DNA from: Sipunculus nudus
Taxonomy: Eukaryota > Annelida > Sipuncula > Golfingiida > Sipunculidae
Direction of reading: 5' to 3'
Assembly (NCBI GenBank): GCA_026874595.1
Contig: CM049310.1
Span: 38,145,558 to 38,209,557, forward strand
DNA length: 64,000 nucleotides
The position numbers and the translations under genes were made by a program. The notes beneath the pieces are model-generated. The model saw nothing but the letters and a program-made list of their open reading frames with translations, made no database searches and was not told the DNA's origin. Shown here piece by piece: positions 13,254 through 26,600 of the stretch (its first letter is position 1; every line of letters starts with the position of its first letter).

Positions 13254-14824
13254 TAGTTCCTAGTTTTCATTGATAGCTCTGGAGCTTTACTTTCTGGAGA
13301 GATACATGAAAAGGTATCTTGATTTTGAAACCAAGAATTTAGAATGATTTCAATCACAGTTAATCATCATGCAACTTGGAGTTGGATTGATTTTTCCTTT
13401 GATACCTTTGATTTTGTAGTTTTTTTTTTTGCAATTTAACTGGAACCAGTTTGGTGAAAAATGTTTCAGCCTTCACTGTTGGTTTAACATCATCTGAACA
13501 TTTTGATCTCATTTGTTTTGATAATGGCAGAATGAATTAGGAGAAAAAGAGCAGAGAAAAGATTAATAAAATTAAAAAAAAGACACAAGTAAGATGTTAG
13601 GATCACCCAACTTTTTGCAAGGTTAATTTTTTACAAGATAAGGATGAAACTTGGTGATTTCATTTTGTCGTAATATCTTTTATTGAGGGAATTATATGTA
13701 TTAACTGGTTTATTTAACTTGCGAGTAGCATCAAAGGCTAATAAATCCATTGTGGCAAATATTTTTACTGAATGGCCACAAATTTTTTCAATACTTCACA
13801 CTTGAACATTCTATATAAAACACTATTTTCTGTATGCTCGTGATTTTGAAGATGTAATCAGGTAGAAACATGCAGCCGTAAGGATTAAAAGCTTTTGATT
13901 CTGAGTAAAGGGGCCATTTTTGTTATCGCCACTTATTCTGTTTAGTGGTTTATTTCAAAAGACTTCACCCGCAAACCTGCAAATTGTGCCCCTTTGATGA
14001 TTGCCGATGCAAGAATCTAAGATAGGTTCATTGAATACGAGGCTTTAGATAATCAGATATGGGTTTAAATCGGTAAATAGCACTCAGGAATACCATGCAG
14101 CCTGTTACCTGGTCATGTTACCCAGGGATCTGTTGCTAGCTACACATGGTCGCATCTGCCATACATACGCCATGGCAACCCATGTAAACACTAACATGAT
14201 ACGGCAGGGATGCCACTGGAGGGTACGGAATCATGATTCGCATCTACTGAGATGAGCCTGCTCATGATTGGCAGATGTGATACAAAAACATTGCTATAGC
14301 AGGTGGCAACATCCTAAACAAAAACTCAAAGCTAAGATAGTTTTTCTGATATCTTTCAAATCCTTCTCCTTACAATTCTCAGTGACAGCCATCTTTTTGT
14401 GATAAGAATGATGAGTCAGAAATTGGGGTTAGTGTAGGAGTCACGCATCTTATTTATTCTTTCACCCAAAAGCTGACATAATGAATAAAACTTACAATTC
14501 AGCAGGGTTTTGAAATTACAACAGACTAATATGCCCTGTGCATGTGGATTGCAAACTGGCTTGTCGTAATGAAAAAATAATGGAAGAAAATCTTGAAGAA
14601 ATAATACTAAATAGGTGGATGTTATGTAGTCAAAGAGAATTCATGATACGGTTATATAACCTACAGTCTGCCACTCACTTTATACATATTCAGTGATAAC
14701 AAGAAAGAGTTTGACAGGACATATATGGTGACACAGTAGTATTTGTCACTATAAATCCAATCATTCAGCTCTAACTTGACATGATAGGCTTGTTATTATA
14801 ATCAAATATAAAGTGTTTCCAAAA
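13254..14824. other. Non-coding stretch; 13.9-14.3 kb higher in G+C
   Basis: No coding exon is supported. Between about 13920 and 14290 the sequence is less A+T-rich with several CpGs and the word GCCATGGCAAC (an imperfect RFX-type half-site pair, near 14170). It could be a regulatory element, but nothing in the sequence proves it. Confidence 0.35.
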
Positions 14825-15000
14825 TACAGTGAAATCTCACCTGAAAACCACCCCACTATCATGACCACCCCACTAAGAAGACTTTTTTGGTCCCTGCCTA
14901 AATAAATTTATCATAAAATACCTCCTGCTGACATGACTATCCTGCTGATATGACCAATCTGGCTGGTTCCACAGGTGGACATGTTGGTGATTTCACTGTA
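14825..15000. mobile_element. 176-bp MITE, CAGTGAAATC inverted ends, TA flanks
   Basis: TACAGTGAAATC (14825-14836) is matched by its perfect reverse complement GATTTCACTGTA (14989-15000). Taking the outer TA as the target duplication leaves CAGTGAAATC as the inverted terminal repeat, a pattern compatible with a Tc1/mariner-like non-autonomous element. The interior has repeated ACCACCCCACTA and ATGACC-type words. There is no coding capacity. Confidence 0.75.
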
Positions 15001-15439
15001 CAGGTGGACTGGATTTGGTGTACCAGTATTGCACACAGCTGCCTCGAAATCTGGCACTTCAATGATGTACACACTGCCTCTGTTGATTAAAAAATAGGGA
15101 TTTTAATTAGAATTTTAACTAAAGTGTTCAAGGTGTAACTTATAGATGTACACCTGGGGACTGCATTGTATGGTTTAATGTGTTGCTGTAGCCTTCAGTC
15201 CAGTATTTCTGTACATGCCAGGCATGTTAGTTGGAGGTGGTGAAACAATACATTATGTGACCATACCCGGCCCAGTGTTTAATTTAAGTGCCTGGCCTGG
15301 TGAAGGCTATGGCTGAAGCTGTGACAGCCACACAGTTACTGAATGAGCTTGCTGATCAGTGACAGATGGACCGGAAATTGACAGGGTCGGCCTGACCAGA
15401 GGCCACATATCATTTTACCTGATAATTAAGCAAGCCCTT
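15001..15439. other. Non-coding stretch
   Basis: No exon, RNA or bounded repeat was recognised. Confidence 0.4.
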
Positions 15440-15835
15440 GTAATATTTATGTTGAGGGGGTTGGTGGTTACTTTTGGTTGAGTAGTGTGTGGGTTTATAT
15501 TGGATAAGATTCTGTGGTAAATTTACATCAATGGATTACAGATTCTTTGGTGTATTTATAGTAAGGTATTATTGGAGATTTTGTGGTATGTCTACAGCAG
15601 GGGATTATGTCAATGGAGATTTTATGGTGTCTAAATGGTAGTGTTGTATTTATATTGGAGGGGATTTTATATCATATTAACACCAGGAGTTGATGATGTT
15701 AGAAATTTAAAGTTTTTGTCTAAGTGGTGTGCTATTTGACAGTGGATGTTTTGTGTCATACTTATGATAGGGTACTAAGTATGATTGATCAGAGTATTGT
15801 GGTGTGTTTGTGGTAGGATAATTTATTTGGTAAAG
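15440..15835. repeat. Decayed G/T-rich minisatellite-like tract
   Basis: This 0.4-kb tract is strongly G/T-biased on the + strand and repeats variants of GATTTTGTGGT, TATTTATA and AGTAGGGTATT at irregular spacing of about 40-60 bases. The copies are too diverged to fix a unit length by eye. Confidence 0.4.
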
Positions 15836-18451
15836 AGGAAGACTGCATTACTTATACTTACTTGTATAGTCTGTCTCAAAACCCTTGTTCCGCATGTTTT
15901 TTCGTGATAATTATTTTAAGAATATTTTTTAAAAATCCCCTTTGGCGTGAAGTAGATAAACAGATATTCTGCTGATTTTGTGTAAAGAAGTTATATATCA
16001 TGTAAAATGTATTTACTTGGTGACTCTTAAATTGCGTTATTTATGCTGAAATAACTTGGATGGCATTTTCCTGGCACTGCTGGACAGTACCTTCCTCCAT
16101 GGGACACTTTCTATGTCTATGGCTCTGTTTGTGTTGTTAGACAAAGTGATGTCACAAAGATGTCACAGTGATCGGTCACAGTGATCGGTCGCGCATCGCC
16201 TCCAATTGACTGACATCATAAGTTTGACGGGCTTGTTTATTATCAGTTTTCAGGCAAGGAATAAGTTATAGACGCTGTAGTTTGTTTTGTCATATTTTGG
16301 ATTATTTGTCTCATACAAAATCAAAGCAAGGTAAGGCATTACTTTTTACGCAGGTAGTTGGCGGAATAGCTCCTGCAACCTTGGGACAAGAAAGGTTTAC
16401 GCTGCTTTACTTGTATGAAAAATTATCCCAGAAAAACATGCCGACAGGGGTGCTGGGACAGACTATAGTATGGGGGTTCATATACAAAACTTTTTGTTAT
16501 ACATTTAGAAGGGATATTTTTTGAGCATCTTTATGGTAGTATCCCCTGTCACAGGCATAACAGAATCATAATCTCTGTTCATGGCTGAGTCCATGTACTT
16601 CTGTTACACGATCCAGGGTTTTACCATGTTTTGTAATGTGAGGTCATGTTTGACATAACTGTTTCGTCTTTGTGCATAACAAGTCTTTTGTTATCAGTGG
16701 GTCTGACTCACAGGGCTGTTTTATCTATGTAAACAATGTCTGAATATATCACATGTTATTGTCCTAAAATAGAATGTATTTCACAGACAGTATTACTATT
16801 ATGAGCATTCACAATCCCTGTGTAAGTAAAAAAAAAATAAATCTGTCCTCTGAATTCTTCACATAGATAAGGATATGGTAAGAACTAAGGCTGTAAAGAC
16901 ATACCAGTGTATTAATGATATGTTACATCAATGACTCATTGTGTCTTGAGAATGATGAAACAAACTTAGTTACTATATTAATTAGTGTCATGATTTTTTA
17001 TATGCAGACAATACTTGATCATGAATATCATGGGAAAGCAATTTAAGGCATGCAAGATGAAAAAAAGTTGGATAACATCTTATTTTCTGATTTAACCCCA
17101 GAATACAGATTCTCACTTAAGACATCAGACACTGTTTATCATTCAAAGAAATAGCAATTTGGATCACTCTTGTCACCTGTACATACCTATATACATGTGT
17201 TTATATAATAGGTATCGTTGGGCAAACAGTTTATCATTGCACATCATGGCCATGCCTTCATCCACATTCTGATTTGTCCATAATATGACCACTGTTGTAG
17301 ACTCCTCAGATAATATATCAAAAGTGTTTTCAGTGCAAAGAGATGTTTAACGTGCACAGAGAATGGGATATAACTCATTAATATGAAGCTTTGCTTTTAT
17401 AACAGATCATTAAACCAAAGAACATGACAGAACTCCTCATTTTATTATACAATAATAATTGTATAATAAAAATTAGTACCCAAAGCATTGTCTTAAATGT
17501 TTTTCTCATATTTTCTTTATATATCACTGGTGTTATATACTTGTCACCTAACCACACAAGGTGTTATTCCATTGCCGTCATTACACCCAAGATGTGACCA
17601 TACATCGTTTATTACTCCCAGGCCTTGTGGTCGGTGACAATAATACGATACATGATCCTGCCACCAGCGTATACATTACTAATTATCTGTGGTGTCTCCT
17701 AACAGCTGTGTCGGTGCCAGTATATATAGCCCTGCCAAGGCCTAATGTACCGGTCTGACTACTGCTGATATCGCTAATCTGTCTAAGCTCCATTCAGATC
17801 TCTACATATGGTCCCTCTTTGTTTGGCAGTGTGTTGAATATATTGTTGACTTTGACACATTATACATATATATCAGGGCTTCCCCAGGGGAAAAAAAATT
17901 GTCAGATAAATTTGTTGCGCTGAAACTCTAAATTTGTGCCATGGACAGCAAACTGAAATATATTTTTTCAGGAATCTTGGCATGTTCCCTAAGAATTGTT
18001 CAGTTTTTTTCAGTTTTTTTCTTTTTATTTCTTGCAGGAACATATTCATTATTTTTTAATTTATGCAATCAAGGTAACATGACTTTTTCTGGAGAGTTCT
18101 TTGTAATAACTAGAAATACATGATAGTATTGAGACCTGAGTATGAAAAAGTATGCTTAAAGGTTAAAAAAAATTGTGTGAAACCTAAATTGATGCAAACA
18201 GTATATTTACACAGTAGTATGTGAATATGAACTTGCCAATAGCTTTAAGCTGGTGAAGAATTAGGCCTTGGTGGCAGTGTCTGTTGAATAAAAAATTTGT
18301 CTAGAATATAATATGAATAGGCCTTCTCAGTTAAGATAATATAAGGTTTGGGCTAGTAGAAGTAATCCAGAATTCATAACCTGTATATAAGTTCACAGTA
18401 CAGATCTCAGAGGTTCTGTGGAGATTTTAACATTTTACAGTTGAGTCTGTG
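15836..18451. other. Non-coding stretch with small palindrome
   Basis: No supported exon. Notable are a 14-base direct repeat GTCACAGTGATCG(G) at 16162 and 16176 next to a short CpG-rich patch, and a 14-bp perfect hairpin around 17440-17471 (TTTATTATACAAT / ATTGTATAATAAA with a 4-base loop). 17560-17760 is of higher complexity than its surroundings but lacks convincing splice sites. Confidence 0.4.
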
Positions 18452-18524
18452 GCAATTTAGGATCAAGCATGAAAGGTCCCGCTCCTAAGTCCAAATGCCT
18501 TAACCACAAGGTGACATCCCAACC
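18452..18524 (-). repeat. Degenerate tRNA-derived SINE head (minus strand)
   Basis: Read on the minus strand, the segment has TGTCACCTTGTGGTTAAGG, which resembles the tRNA A box with D-loop (18498-18516). About 30 bases later comes TGCTTGATCC (18460-18469), which resembles the B box. The spacing fits a tRNA or tRNA-derived SINE promoter. Cloverleaf pairing is poor, so it is a relic rather than a tRNA gene. Confidence 0.35.
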
Positions 18525-20618
18525 CATATACTTAGCAAACTGAGAATTCACCAAACTGCCAGAAAACTGGAAGTTCCTGTGATACAGGAGGGCTGCAGTG
18601 CATGGCCGCAGTACATTTTGTTGCTGGTGGGCCATTGCTGGGTCGTTCCTATCTCCTGATATGTGCTGGTTGTAGACTACCAAGCAGGGAACTAGGGGTC
18701 ATCTAGGGTCAAGTTGTAAATCAGAACCAGAACGTGCTCCTTAGCATAAGGTTATGATCTCTCTGACCCAGACAGTTGTAAATACAGTGCAGTCTCAAGC
18801 ACAGTCAGCAAGCGGTCACTTAAGTCCTTGCTGACCTGAAGTAAGTGTGTTGAAACTGTTCCTTGTGGTCAGGTGGTCAGCCATGTCACTGAGTGACTAC
18901 TGAACTGTTGAACTGGGAGGTGTATAGCAAGTGACTTGTAATGTTGGAAGGTATGAGAGAACTTTTCAGGTACTGGATTGGCTGTAATCTTAAACAGGCT
19001 ACAGGTGGTAACATCATTGCCCAGGTACTGGAGAGGACAGTTTGTTTAATAGGCATGAACAGTGTGACTGGGGGAACAGGGTCTGTTTGTATAGTTCTGT
19101 ACTAACTAGGTGAGGGATAGCAATCATTGGAAGAACCCTTGCATTTGGGACAAATTAAGTTTCCAAACTGACTCCCTTTGCAAGGAAGCCAGCCAGATAT
19201 CACCCCAATTCTCGAGGTTTGTACATATAAACCAACAAAAGTTGGAAACATCATACTGGTATTAGAATAAATAATACACATCTGAGACCTACCTGTCTCA
19301 CCTGTTTTACTTGTTTACTCATTAAACAACAAGACAGCAGTACTGATAGGGCTTCACTTTTCTAATAATGTACATGACCTTATCAAGCTGTCAAAGACCT
19401 GTCTTGCTGTTCTGTTGTTGCTTCGCATGTGGACACAATATGAAGCCATACGGTTAACTCAGGTTGCTTTATGGCTTATATTATAAATCAGTGAAACTCT
19501 AGTATTGCTTGCCATAAAGCCAATAACAAGGTAGCAGCAAAAGTGTTATACTACTATATAAATAAAAAATATTTAAATACCAAATAATTATATATATAGC
19601 AAGAGTAAATGAAATGCAATTACACTGGGCATACCCATGGTAATGCTTGTTTTCTATCCATTTCAAACTCCAACCTTTTAACCAATATTCCTTACTTGTC
19701 TAAAGATTTTGCTATCTTCTATCACTTGCCACCAGATGTCAGGGCTAGTTGTCAGTTCCTTTCTGAGAAAAGGGTACAGATGAACAGAAATTTTCCTGCA
19801 TTCACCTCTTGATCTAGGTGATTTTAAAACTTATTCTTTGTCGGTTGTTGTTATAATATCCACTTCCAATATAACCCTGCAATTCTGCCAAAGATACTGA
19901 TTGTAATAATTCAACCAGTAACTATTATCTTTTGTCTTGGTTGGTTAGTTAGATGGTTGTATTGTCTAACAACAATTTAACTTAAGTTAGACAGATGTTG
20001 ATAACATTTTGAAGAGAACAATCTATGAAAGGATCAGTTTTTGAGGTTATGTGGATCACCATACAATGTCTTGATTTAAAAAAATCTTTTCTATTGCAAG
20101 GTTAGGGCAGTTGTAGTATAGTTACATCAATAGGAGCTATTTTAATTTTGTTAATTACCAATGTAATCCTTCCACTCAGTTTAATCATCTAATTAGATTA
20201 GGATTATCATTTTAATAGTTGTTAGGTCTTACTTATATTCACCATATGTCTTAGCTAAGTTTCTGTCTAGGCCAACAGTGTACAGTAGACTGAGTGGCCA
20301 GCTCTTGGCTTTGATAACTGCAGGCAGTATCATGTCTACATAATGAGACTGGTGTGTTTGTTGCTTGTAGTTTCAGGCAACAAAGCTCTTTTAATCCTTG
20401 ATGAATTCAAATAAATTTTATATGAACATGTAGATCCAGATAAAATGAATATGTCTAGCTAGTCAGATTTAAGTTAGCATGTTCTAAATTTCAATTAGAA
20501 ACATTTAATTCAATGAATTAAGAGATATTCATAGGTGATCTCCCCTTTCAAGTCTAATTATCTACAATAGTTTAAAAGTGAATTATAAGAAACATAGCTA
20601 GATACTCTATAAACTATT
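18525..20618. other. Non-coding stretch
   Basis: A+T-rich sequence without supported exons or bounded repeats. Confidence 0.45.
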
Positions 20619-20903
20619 ATATTGCTTTTCTTTCAATTAATAAACATTTTCCATTGAATCCTGTATGATTCTATGATCTCTGCAGACATAATCAGAAACT
20701 ACACAGTATTATATTGCTTTTCTTTCAATTAACAAACATTTTCCGTTGTATCCTGTGTGATTCTATGATCTCTGCAGATATGATCAGAAACTCTACACAG
20801 TATAATATTGCTTTTCTTTCAATTATACACATTTTCAATTGAATCCTGTGTGATTCTATGATCTTTGCAGACATGATCAGAAACTACACACAGTATGATA
20901 TTG
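20619..20903. repeat. Minisatellite, ~94-bp unit, left block of three copies
   Basis: Units start with ATATTGC at 20619, 20711 and 20815. Each contains TTTCAATTA, CATTTTC, TTGAATCCTGT, GATTCTATGATCT, GCAGACATGATCAGAAACT and ACACAGTAT, with small differences between copies. The block stops abruptly at 20903, where an insert with inverted ends begins, and the same array resumes at 22761. Confidence 0.92.
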
Positions 20904-21659
20904 CGTAATGTCTACATCAGTTGGTATCCTTCATTAGTTCGCACACTATAAATTTCCTGAATCATATTTTTCTATATTACATATATGAATTTGTACACCA
21001 ACATCCTGTGCCGATATTAGCTATTGCCGGTGACCACCGGCGGTCCGTATGAACAGTAATTGTAGCTATGATTAAAAAGGCTTTGCATGCGGAGATGAAT
21101 CAAATGTCTACGCTGTTCACCTGATAACAACACATCTTTATGTCTTAGTGCGAGGAAGTAACATGATAATTTATCGGAACAATTTTATCAGATTTGCGAC
21201 TTCATGTATGTAAATAGGAATAAACTGTCGCTTAACTAATACCGATGGGCCATCTTTGCTTCCGACTTGTTACAGCATGAATGTGATTTGAACAATAGAA
21301 CGAGGTAAAAAATGTGTCTTAATCGATAATATTTTGTTTACTTAATAATATAATAAGAAGGATTTGTAAGTGGGACAAAAATCACATTAGCTGATGATCA
21401 TATACTAGTAATCCACTTGGGACAAACCTCGCATGGACCGCTGATCACAGGCATGACCTGGTGCTACAAGACATCAAAGGTTAAATGGAGATCGTCAGAG
21501 TGCTTTGAACCGCAGCTACAAAGGATATACAGCAGTCTTCAAGTGTTTTAATTTGATAAATCCCAGTTATGTCCGTGAAATAATTTATATTTTTTTTTCC
21601 GTTGTATAAATCGTATTAGAATCTCCACAATAAAAACTTCCGCGTACTTCGTTGGTTAC

Positions 21660-21730
21660 TGTGGCCATTTGGTTAAAGGCGCATAAACTGCTTTAGTGTG
21701 AACTATGTGCCCCTGGTTCAAACCTACCAA
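21660..21730 (+). repeat. tRNA-Ser/Leu-like relic
   Basis: TGTGGCCATTTGGTTAAAGGCG resembles the A box and long D loop of class II (Ser/Leu) tRNAs. TGGTTCAAACCTACC (21715-21729) resembles the B box/T arm. The distance between them would allow a variable arm. The acceptor stem does not close convincingly, so I read it as a tRNA-derived SINE head or tRNA pseudogene inside the larger insert. Confidence 0.45.
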
Positions 21731-22435
21731 TATTTTCACCCTTTTATGTTACTCCCCCGTCCCAGTTTAAAAATATGATAAACATATATTTTTTTCATTC
21801 ATTTCTTTCCATTGAAATTACCAAACGTAAAATAAACAATTTATTGAAATATATAAATAAATCTGCTGGGATTACATATTCACGGCTGTAATAAGTTCAC
21901 TTGCCGCCATGTGGCACCCCGAATAAATTTCATTTACGCCCTAAGAAAATCACCATTACCATTTTATTAGGGCATATTCTGCAATCCATACAAATAATGT
22001 TTGTAAATAAATTAAATGTTGCCATGAAGTATTACAAAACAATAGCCCATTTTCTTACCACTAAAGATGCTACGCAACGCTGTAGGCCGTGAGAAACCCC
22101 TGGCTAATGATGTTTTCCTTTCATGTCCAAACTGTGAAACACTTCGTTGCTTGTTTGTTTACCAATAATTTATTTGATGTGTAATATTAAGGTGATCATT
22201 GACTCCTGTCAATTTTGTATGCACCACAGCCGTAATCAAATAAATTTGTTAACATACTAATGAGGTATAAATTTAACAGTTTGGGTTAATGAAGTTCTAT
22301 TGCCGGTAGCTGGATTTTTGACGATCTTTATGATCTTTTGTGCCGGTCTGTAGGTTACGAATGTTAAGTCTGTTACGGCCGGCAGTACAGGCTGTCCCGG
22401 TTACCCCTGACCGGCGCAGCCAAAACCCTGAATAT

Positions 22436-22439
<4 letters not shown>

Positions 22440-22492
<53 letters not shown>
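22440..22492. repeat. (AT)n microsatellite
   Basis: Uninterrupted AT dinucleotides over about 53 bases, inside the 20904-22758 insert. Confidence 0.97.
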
Positions 22493-22494
<2 letters not shown>

Positions 22495-22760
22495 CACCGG
22501 TTTATAAAATGCCAGTTACGGGATAAACTGTATATCTTTTTTCGTCACAAGCAACGCTCACATATATTCCCGAACATGTGTTAAATAATTATGACATGGG
22601 AGTTGCCGTACATCATCTATTATCGCCCATCGCCGGTTCTCAGGTGTCAAACGATCTTTTCTGCTGCAATATTCAAATTTTTCATATTTTACATATAATA
22701 ATTCACACACTGAGAAAAATAATTATTTTTTCCTGTACGAATTCAAGTAGACATTACGGT

Positions 22761-23675
22761 ATATTGCTTTTCTTTCAATTAATAAACATTTTCCATTGAA
22801 TCCTGTGTGATTCTATGATCTCTGCAGACATGATCAGAAACTCTACACAGTATAATATTGCTTTTCTTTAAATTAATAAACATTTTTCATTGAATCCTGT
22901 GTGATTCTATGAGTCATGCAGACATGATCAGAAACTCTACACAGTATAATATTGCTTTTCTGTCAATTAACAAACATTTTTCATTGAATCCTGTGTGATT
23001 CTATGATCTCTGCAGACATGATCAGAAACTCTACATAGTATTATATTGCTTTTCATTCAATTATACACAATTTCAGTTGAATCCTGTGTGATTCTATGAT
23101 CTTTGCAGACATGATCAGAATCTCCATACAGTATAATATTGCTTTTCTTTCAAACAGTAAACATTTTTCATTGAATCCTGTGTTATTCTATGATCTCTGC
23201 AGACATGATCAGAAACTCTACACAGTATTATATTGCTATTCTTTAAATTAATAAACATTTTTCCATTGAATCCTGTGTGATTCTATGATCTCTGCAGACA
23301 TGATCAGAAACTCTACACAGTATAATATTGTTTTTCTTTCAATTAATAAACATTTTCCATTGAATCCTGTATGATTCTATGATCTCTGTAGACATGATCA
23401 GAAACTCTACACAGTATTATATTGCTTTTCTTTCAATTAACAAACATTTTCCATTGAATCCTGTGTGATTCTGTGATCTCTGCAGACATGATCAGAAACT
23501 CTACACAGTATTATATTGCTTTTCTTTCAATTAACAAACATTTTCCATTGAATCCTTTGTGATTCTATGATCCCTGCAGACATGATCAGAAACTACACAC
23601 AGTATGATATTGCTTTTCTTTCAATTAATAAACATTTCCATTGAATCCTGTGTCATCCTTTGATCGCTGCAGACA
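22761..23675. repeat. Minisatellite, ~94-bp unit, right block of about ten copies
   Basis: Units begin with ATATTG near 22761, 22855, 22949, 23043, 23137, 23230, 23325, 23419, 23513 and 23608, giving a steady period of 93-95 bases. The last unit breaks off after GCTGCAGAC near 23675. Sequence matches the block at 20619-20903. Every unit carries TGATCAGAAACT or a close variant. Confidence 0.95.
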
Positions 23676-26600
23676 AAACATTTCCCTGTATATGTACAGG
23701 TCAGTACATCTTATAACATCCTGGACATAGTGATGTTAAAGATGAAAGATTCTTAAAAACAGGATGTGTAGGAGGATGGAGGTATAGAGGCAGCTGGGGC
23801 ACTTTCTCTTTAAGTAAGCCATGTTATGTAATACACTCAGCTGATGCCAAATTTACGTCAATCTCCAAAGCAGAATGGACTTTTCTTTCAATGTCATTTG
23901 GTAAGATAATGACGGGAGAAAAAGTCAGATTAAGCAGAAAATAACAGATGAGTAATGCTTAAGGTCAAATACACACTAAAAAGTGGGGTTTCCATGCCAA
24001 CCAGTGTTTGCATTTACTATCAGGTGTCCTTTCTTTTAAGCAGATCTGAGCGACAGTCACAGTATGGCCTAATGCTGGCTTCTGGACTCCGTAGAACGTC
24101 AGTAAGATACTGTTGATCAGTTCTAAAGTAAAAAAATGAAGAATCCTTCGATTAAATATTCCTAGATGTGATTGGTTCAAAGTAGTTTCTTAATAAAATG
24201 ATTGTCATTAACTACAGGCTACACATCTGTTATCTTTTTTTTCCTTAGTGCAGTAAAAGTTTATTTAAAACTTTAGAGTTGTTTTGATAAAGGCCAGGGT
24301 ACTCATCACTATCCTTTGTTTCTGTGTGTGATGGGGAATATGTATTAGCCTACACCAGCTGCATGATCATTCTGACATGGATATTATTATTAAACTACAT
24401 GAAAGCTAGCATAAGCATGTATTTAATGTTCAAATAATACAGACAAGACATTATAATTTACAGGATATAACTTGTCATCATATGTAAGATCTATTGATTA
24501 GGTTTTTATCATTTACAAAATGTATACCATATCCAGATATGAAAGATCAGTCACCTGCTACATAAATCAAGTTATGTAAGACCTTTTAATTAATGTTCAT
24601 CAGTGACAGGATATAACATATCATAGCACATGAGGTACCAATATATATGTGTAAATTGTAGAAGATAACATGTCATTAGAATATGTAAAACCTCTAGTAT
24701 TACAGTTACAAGAGATGTCTACAATATTATTTCCTAATTTCATTTGGTTAATATGGCTCAAGAGCATTTAGATACCAAATTAGCTCTGATAATTTAGTTT
24801 TGATACCAGAGCTAATTTCTGTGTGTAAATAAATATAAAAACTTGAATCACCTATGAATAAATAGTCTGATGGAGTTCTGTAATGTTTCTGAAGGCGAAT
24901 CATTTTAGTGACAGACTGTGTTTCTGATGAAATTATAAAATAAAATTTGTGACACCTTTTGTCTTTTAAAATGAAACTGACATACACAGGAAAAATTAAA
25001 ACAATGACATAATTTGCTTTATTCTGTACAGATTTTTAGGACTATGAGGGCTACAGGATTGGGATTTCCCTCTGGAGGAAATACATGTATTTGCAAAATG
25101 ACAGTGTATCATGCTATGATCTATCCCCACTACTTTTTGTGGAAATTCATATTTAAATCCTTTCATGGCAATTTCATGACATTTCTGTATTTCCTTATAG
25201 ACTATTGTGTTATTGTAATTCCTAGAAGTGTTGACCCAGTGATGCGTAAACCATGATCACCAGGTACAAAGTTTAGCATCTGCATTTCTGTATCTGCGAA
25301 AAGAGAAGCAACAAAGGACCCATGGCTTCTGTTCATAAACAGCTGTAAAGGTGTCACAAAAAATGACAGGTGACACCAGGAGGGGTCCTGACAAGCAGGT
25401 ACTTCAGGTGACTGTCATTGTCATCCTGGTTTTTAATGTTTTTGTCCCTTTTATTTCTATTTCCAATCGGGGCAGCCGGGTTCTGTCTGAGTCTTTGCTT
25501 CCACCTTGACTGGCACTATCAGACTCATTATCAGACCTTAAAAGAACTGCACTCTCAAAAGTTGTATTTTTTTTGTGACATATCACAGGAAACCATTCAA
25601 AAATATAAACCCATAGGATTATCATATCTGTCCACTTGTTAATTTAAGAACACTAAAATTGTATGAGGAATTTACTGTTAAATTTGAAATTGAAAATTGA
25701 ACCATGTGTTTGAAATTTACATTAAAGAAACTAAATACCATACGTACCTTGAGAATCTATAAAATGATAATGGTTCTATGATCTTTTCTGATAAAAGCTG
25801 AAAACACCTTTCTTTTGTAGAGTGTACTCATGAGTATGTAGCAAGAGTCATGCCCTTAACTTTTAAATAGTTTTTCTTATACATAGGAAAATGTACAAAA
25901 CTGAGAAAAAATGGTCAAAGTCACTCTGAGTCATTATTGGAAATACAATAAAATGAAAGAAAAAAGATGAAAACAATTTGTATTGTATTATATCAAGTAT
26001 ACAGACTATATTGTACTGCACAAAGCTGCATATGCAGTGACCTAAAGGAACTAATATGGATCCGTTAACCGACCTACTTTTCATGTCTAGTGTTCTGTTA
26101 CAGAGTTATCAATAATCTGAAATTATTTCCAGTGAACAAAGCAGAGCAGTAAAATATATATGTGTTAGAACTGTCATGAGAGAGACAAATAGGAACTCTT
26201 CAAAATTTGATAACCATTTTATTAAGTGGAAATATTTGACATTTATTGTAATTATGAGGCAGCAAAGTATGTCAGTTGCAATATATATTCTTCAGAGCCA
26301 CAGCATGTGTTAACAGTTCATTATTCACAGCTGTAGGCGTATGACTTGCTGGAATTCCCAAATACCACAGGTCTATTATAACTGCTCATGCAAAATGCCA
26401 ACAAAAGACCATACAGTGTTGTTTTGGTGAATTTTGTTACAGTGAATGGCCTCTTATGATGTCAAAATTATTCAATGACAACGATAAACATACAATAACA
26501 CAGGACTAGTAACTAGCCATATAAACATTTCCCAGGGAAGGCCAAACAGTGCATACCGTTATACACAGTTTATTGATTTTCATTGATAGCCAGCCCAGGT

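Larger units (their letters stand above)
20904..22758. mobile_element. 1855-bp DNA-transposon-like insert splitting a minisatellite
   Basis: CGTAATGTCTAC (20904-20915) and its perfect reverse complement GTAGACATTACG (22747-22758) bound an insert that interrupts the ~94-bp array. The flanking octamers are TGATATTG (left) and GTATATTG (right): six of eight match, and the differences lie where array copies already vary. That would fit an 8-bp target duplication as in hAT elements. The insert is richer in CpG than its surroundings and contains an (AT)n tract and a tRNA-like relic. No transposase frame is visible, so it is non-autonomous or decayed. Confidence 0.75.

Noticed and set aside
16282-16524. 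80-codon plus-strand frame next to a CpG-rich patch
   Set aside because: The composition is not clearly coding, and no donor or acceptor fits the frame.
17440-17471. 14-bp perfect hairpin TTTATTATACAAT as a miRNA precursor
   Set aside because: Too short and entirely A/T-rich. Such palindromes are expected by chance in this composition.
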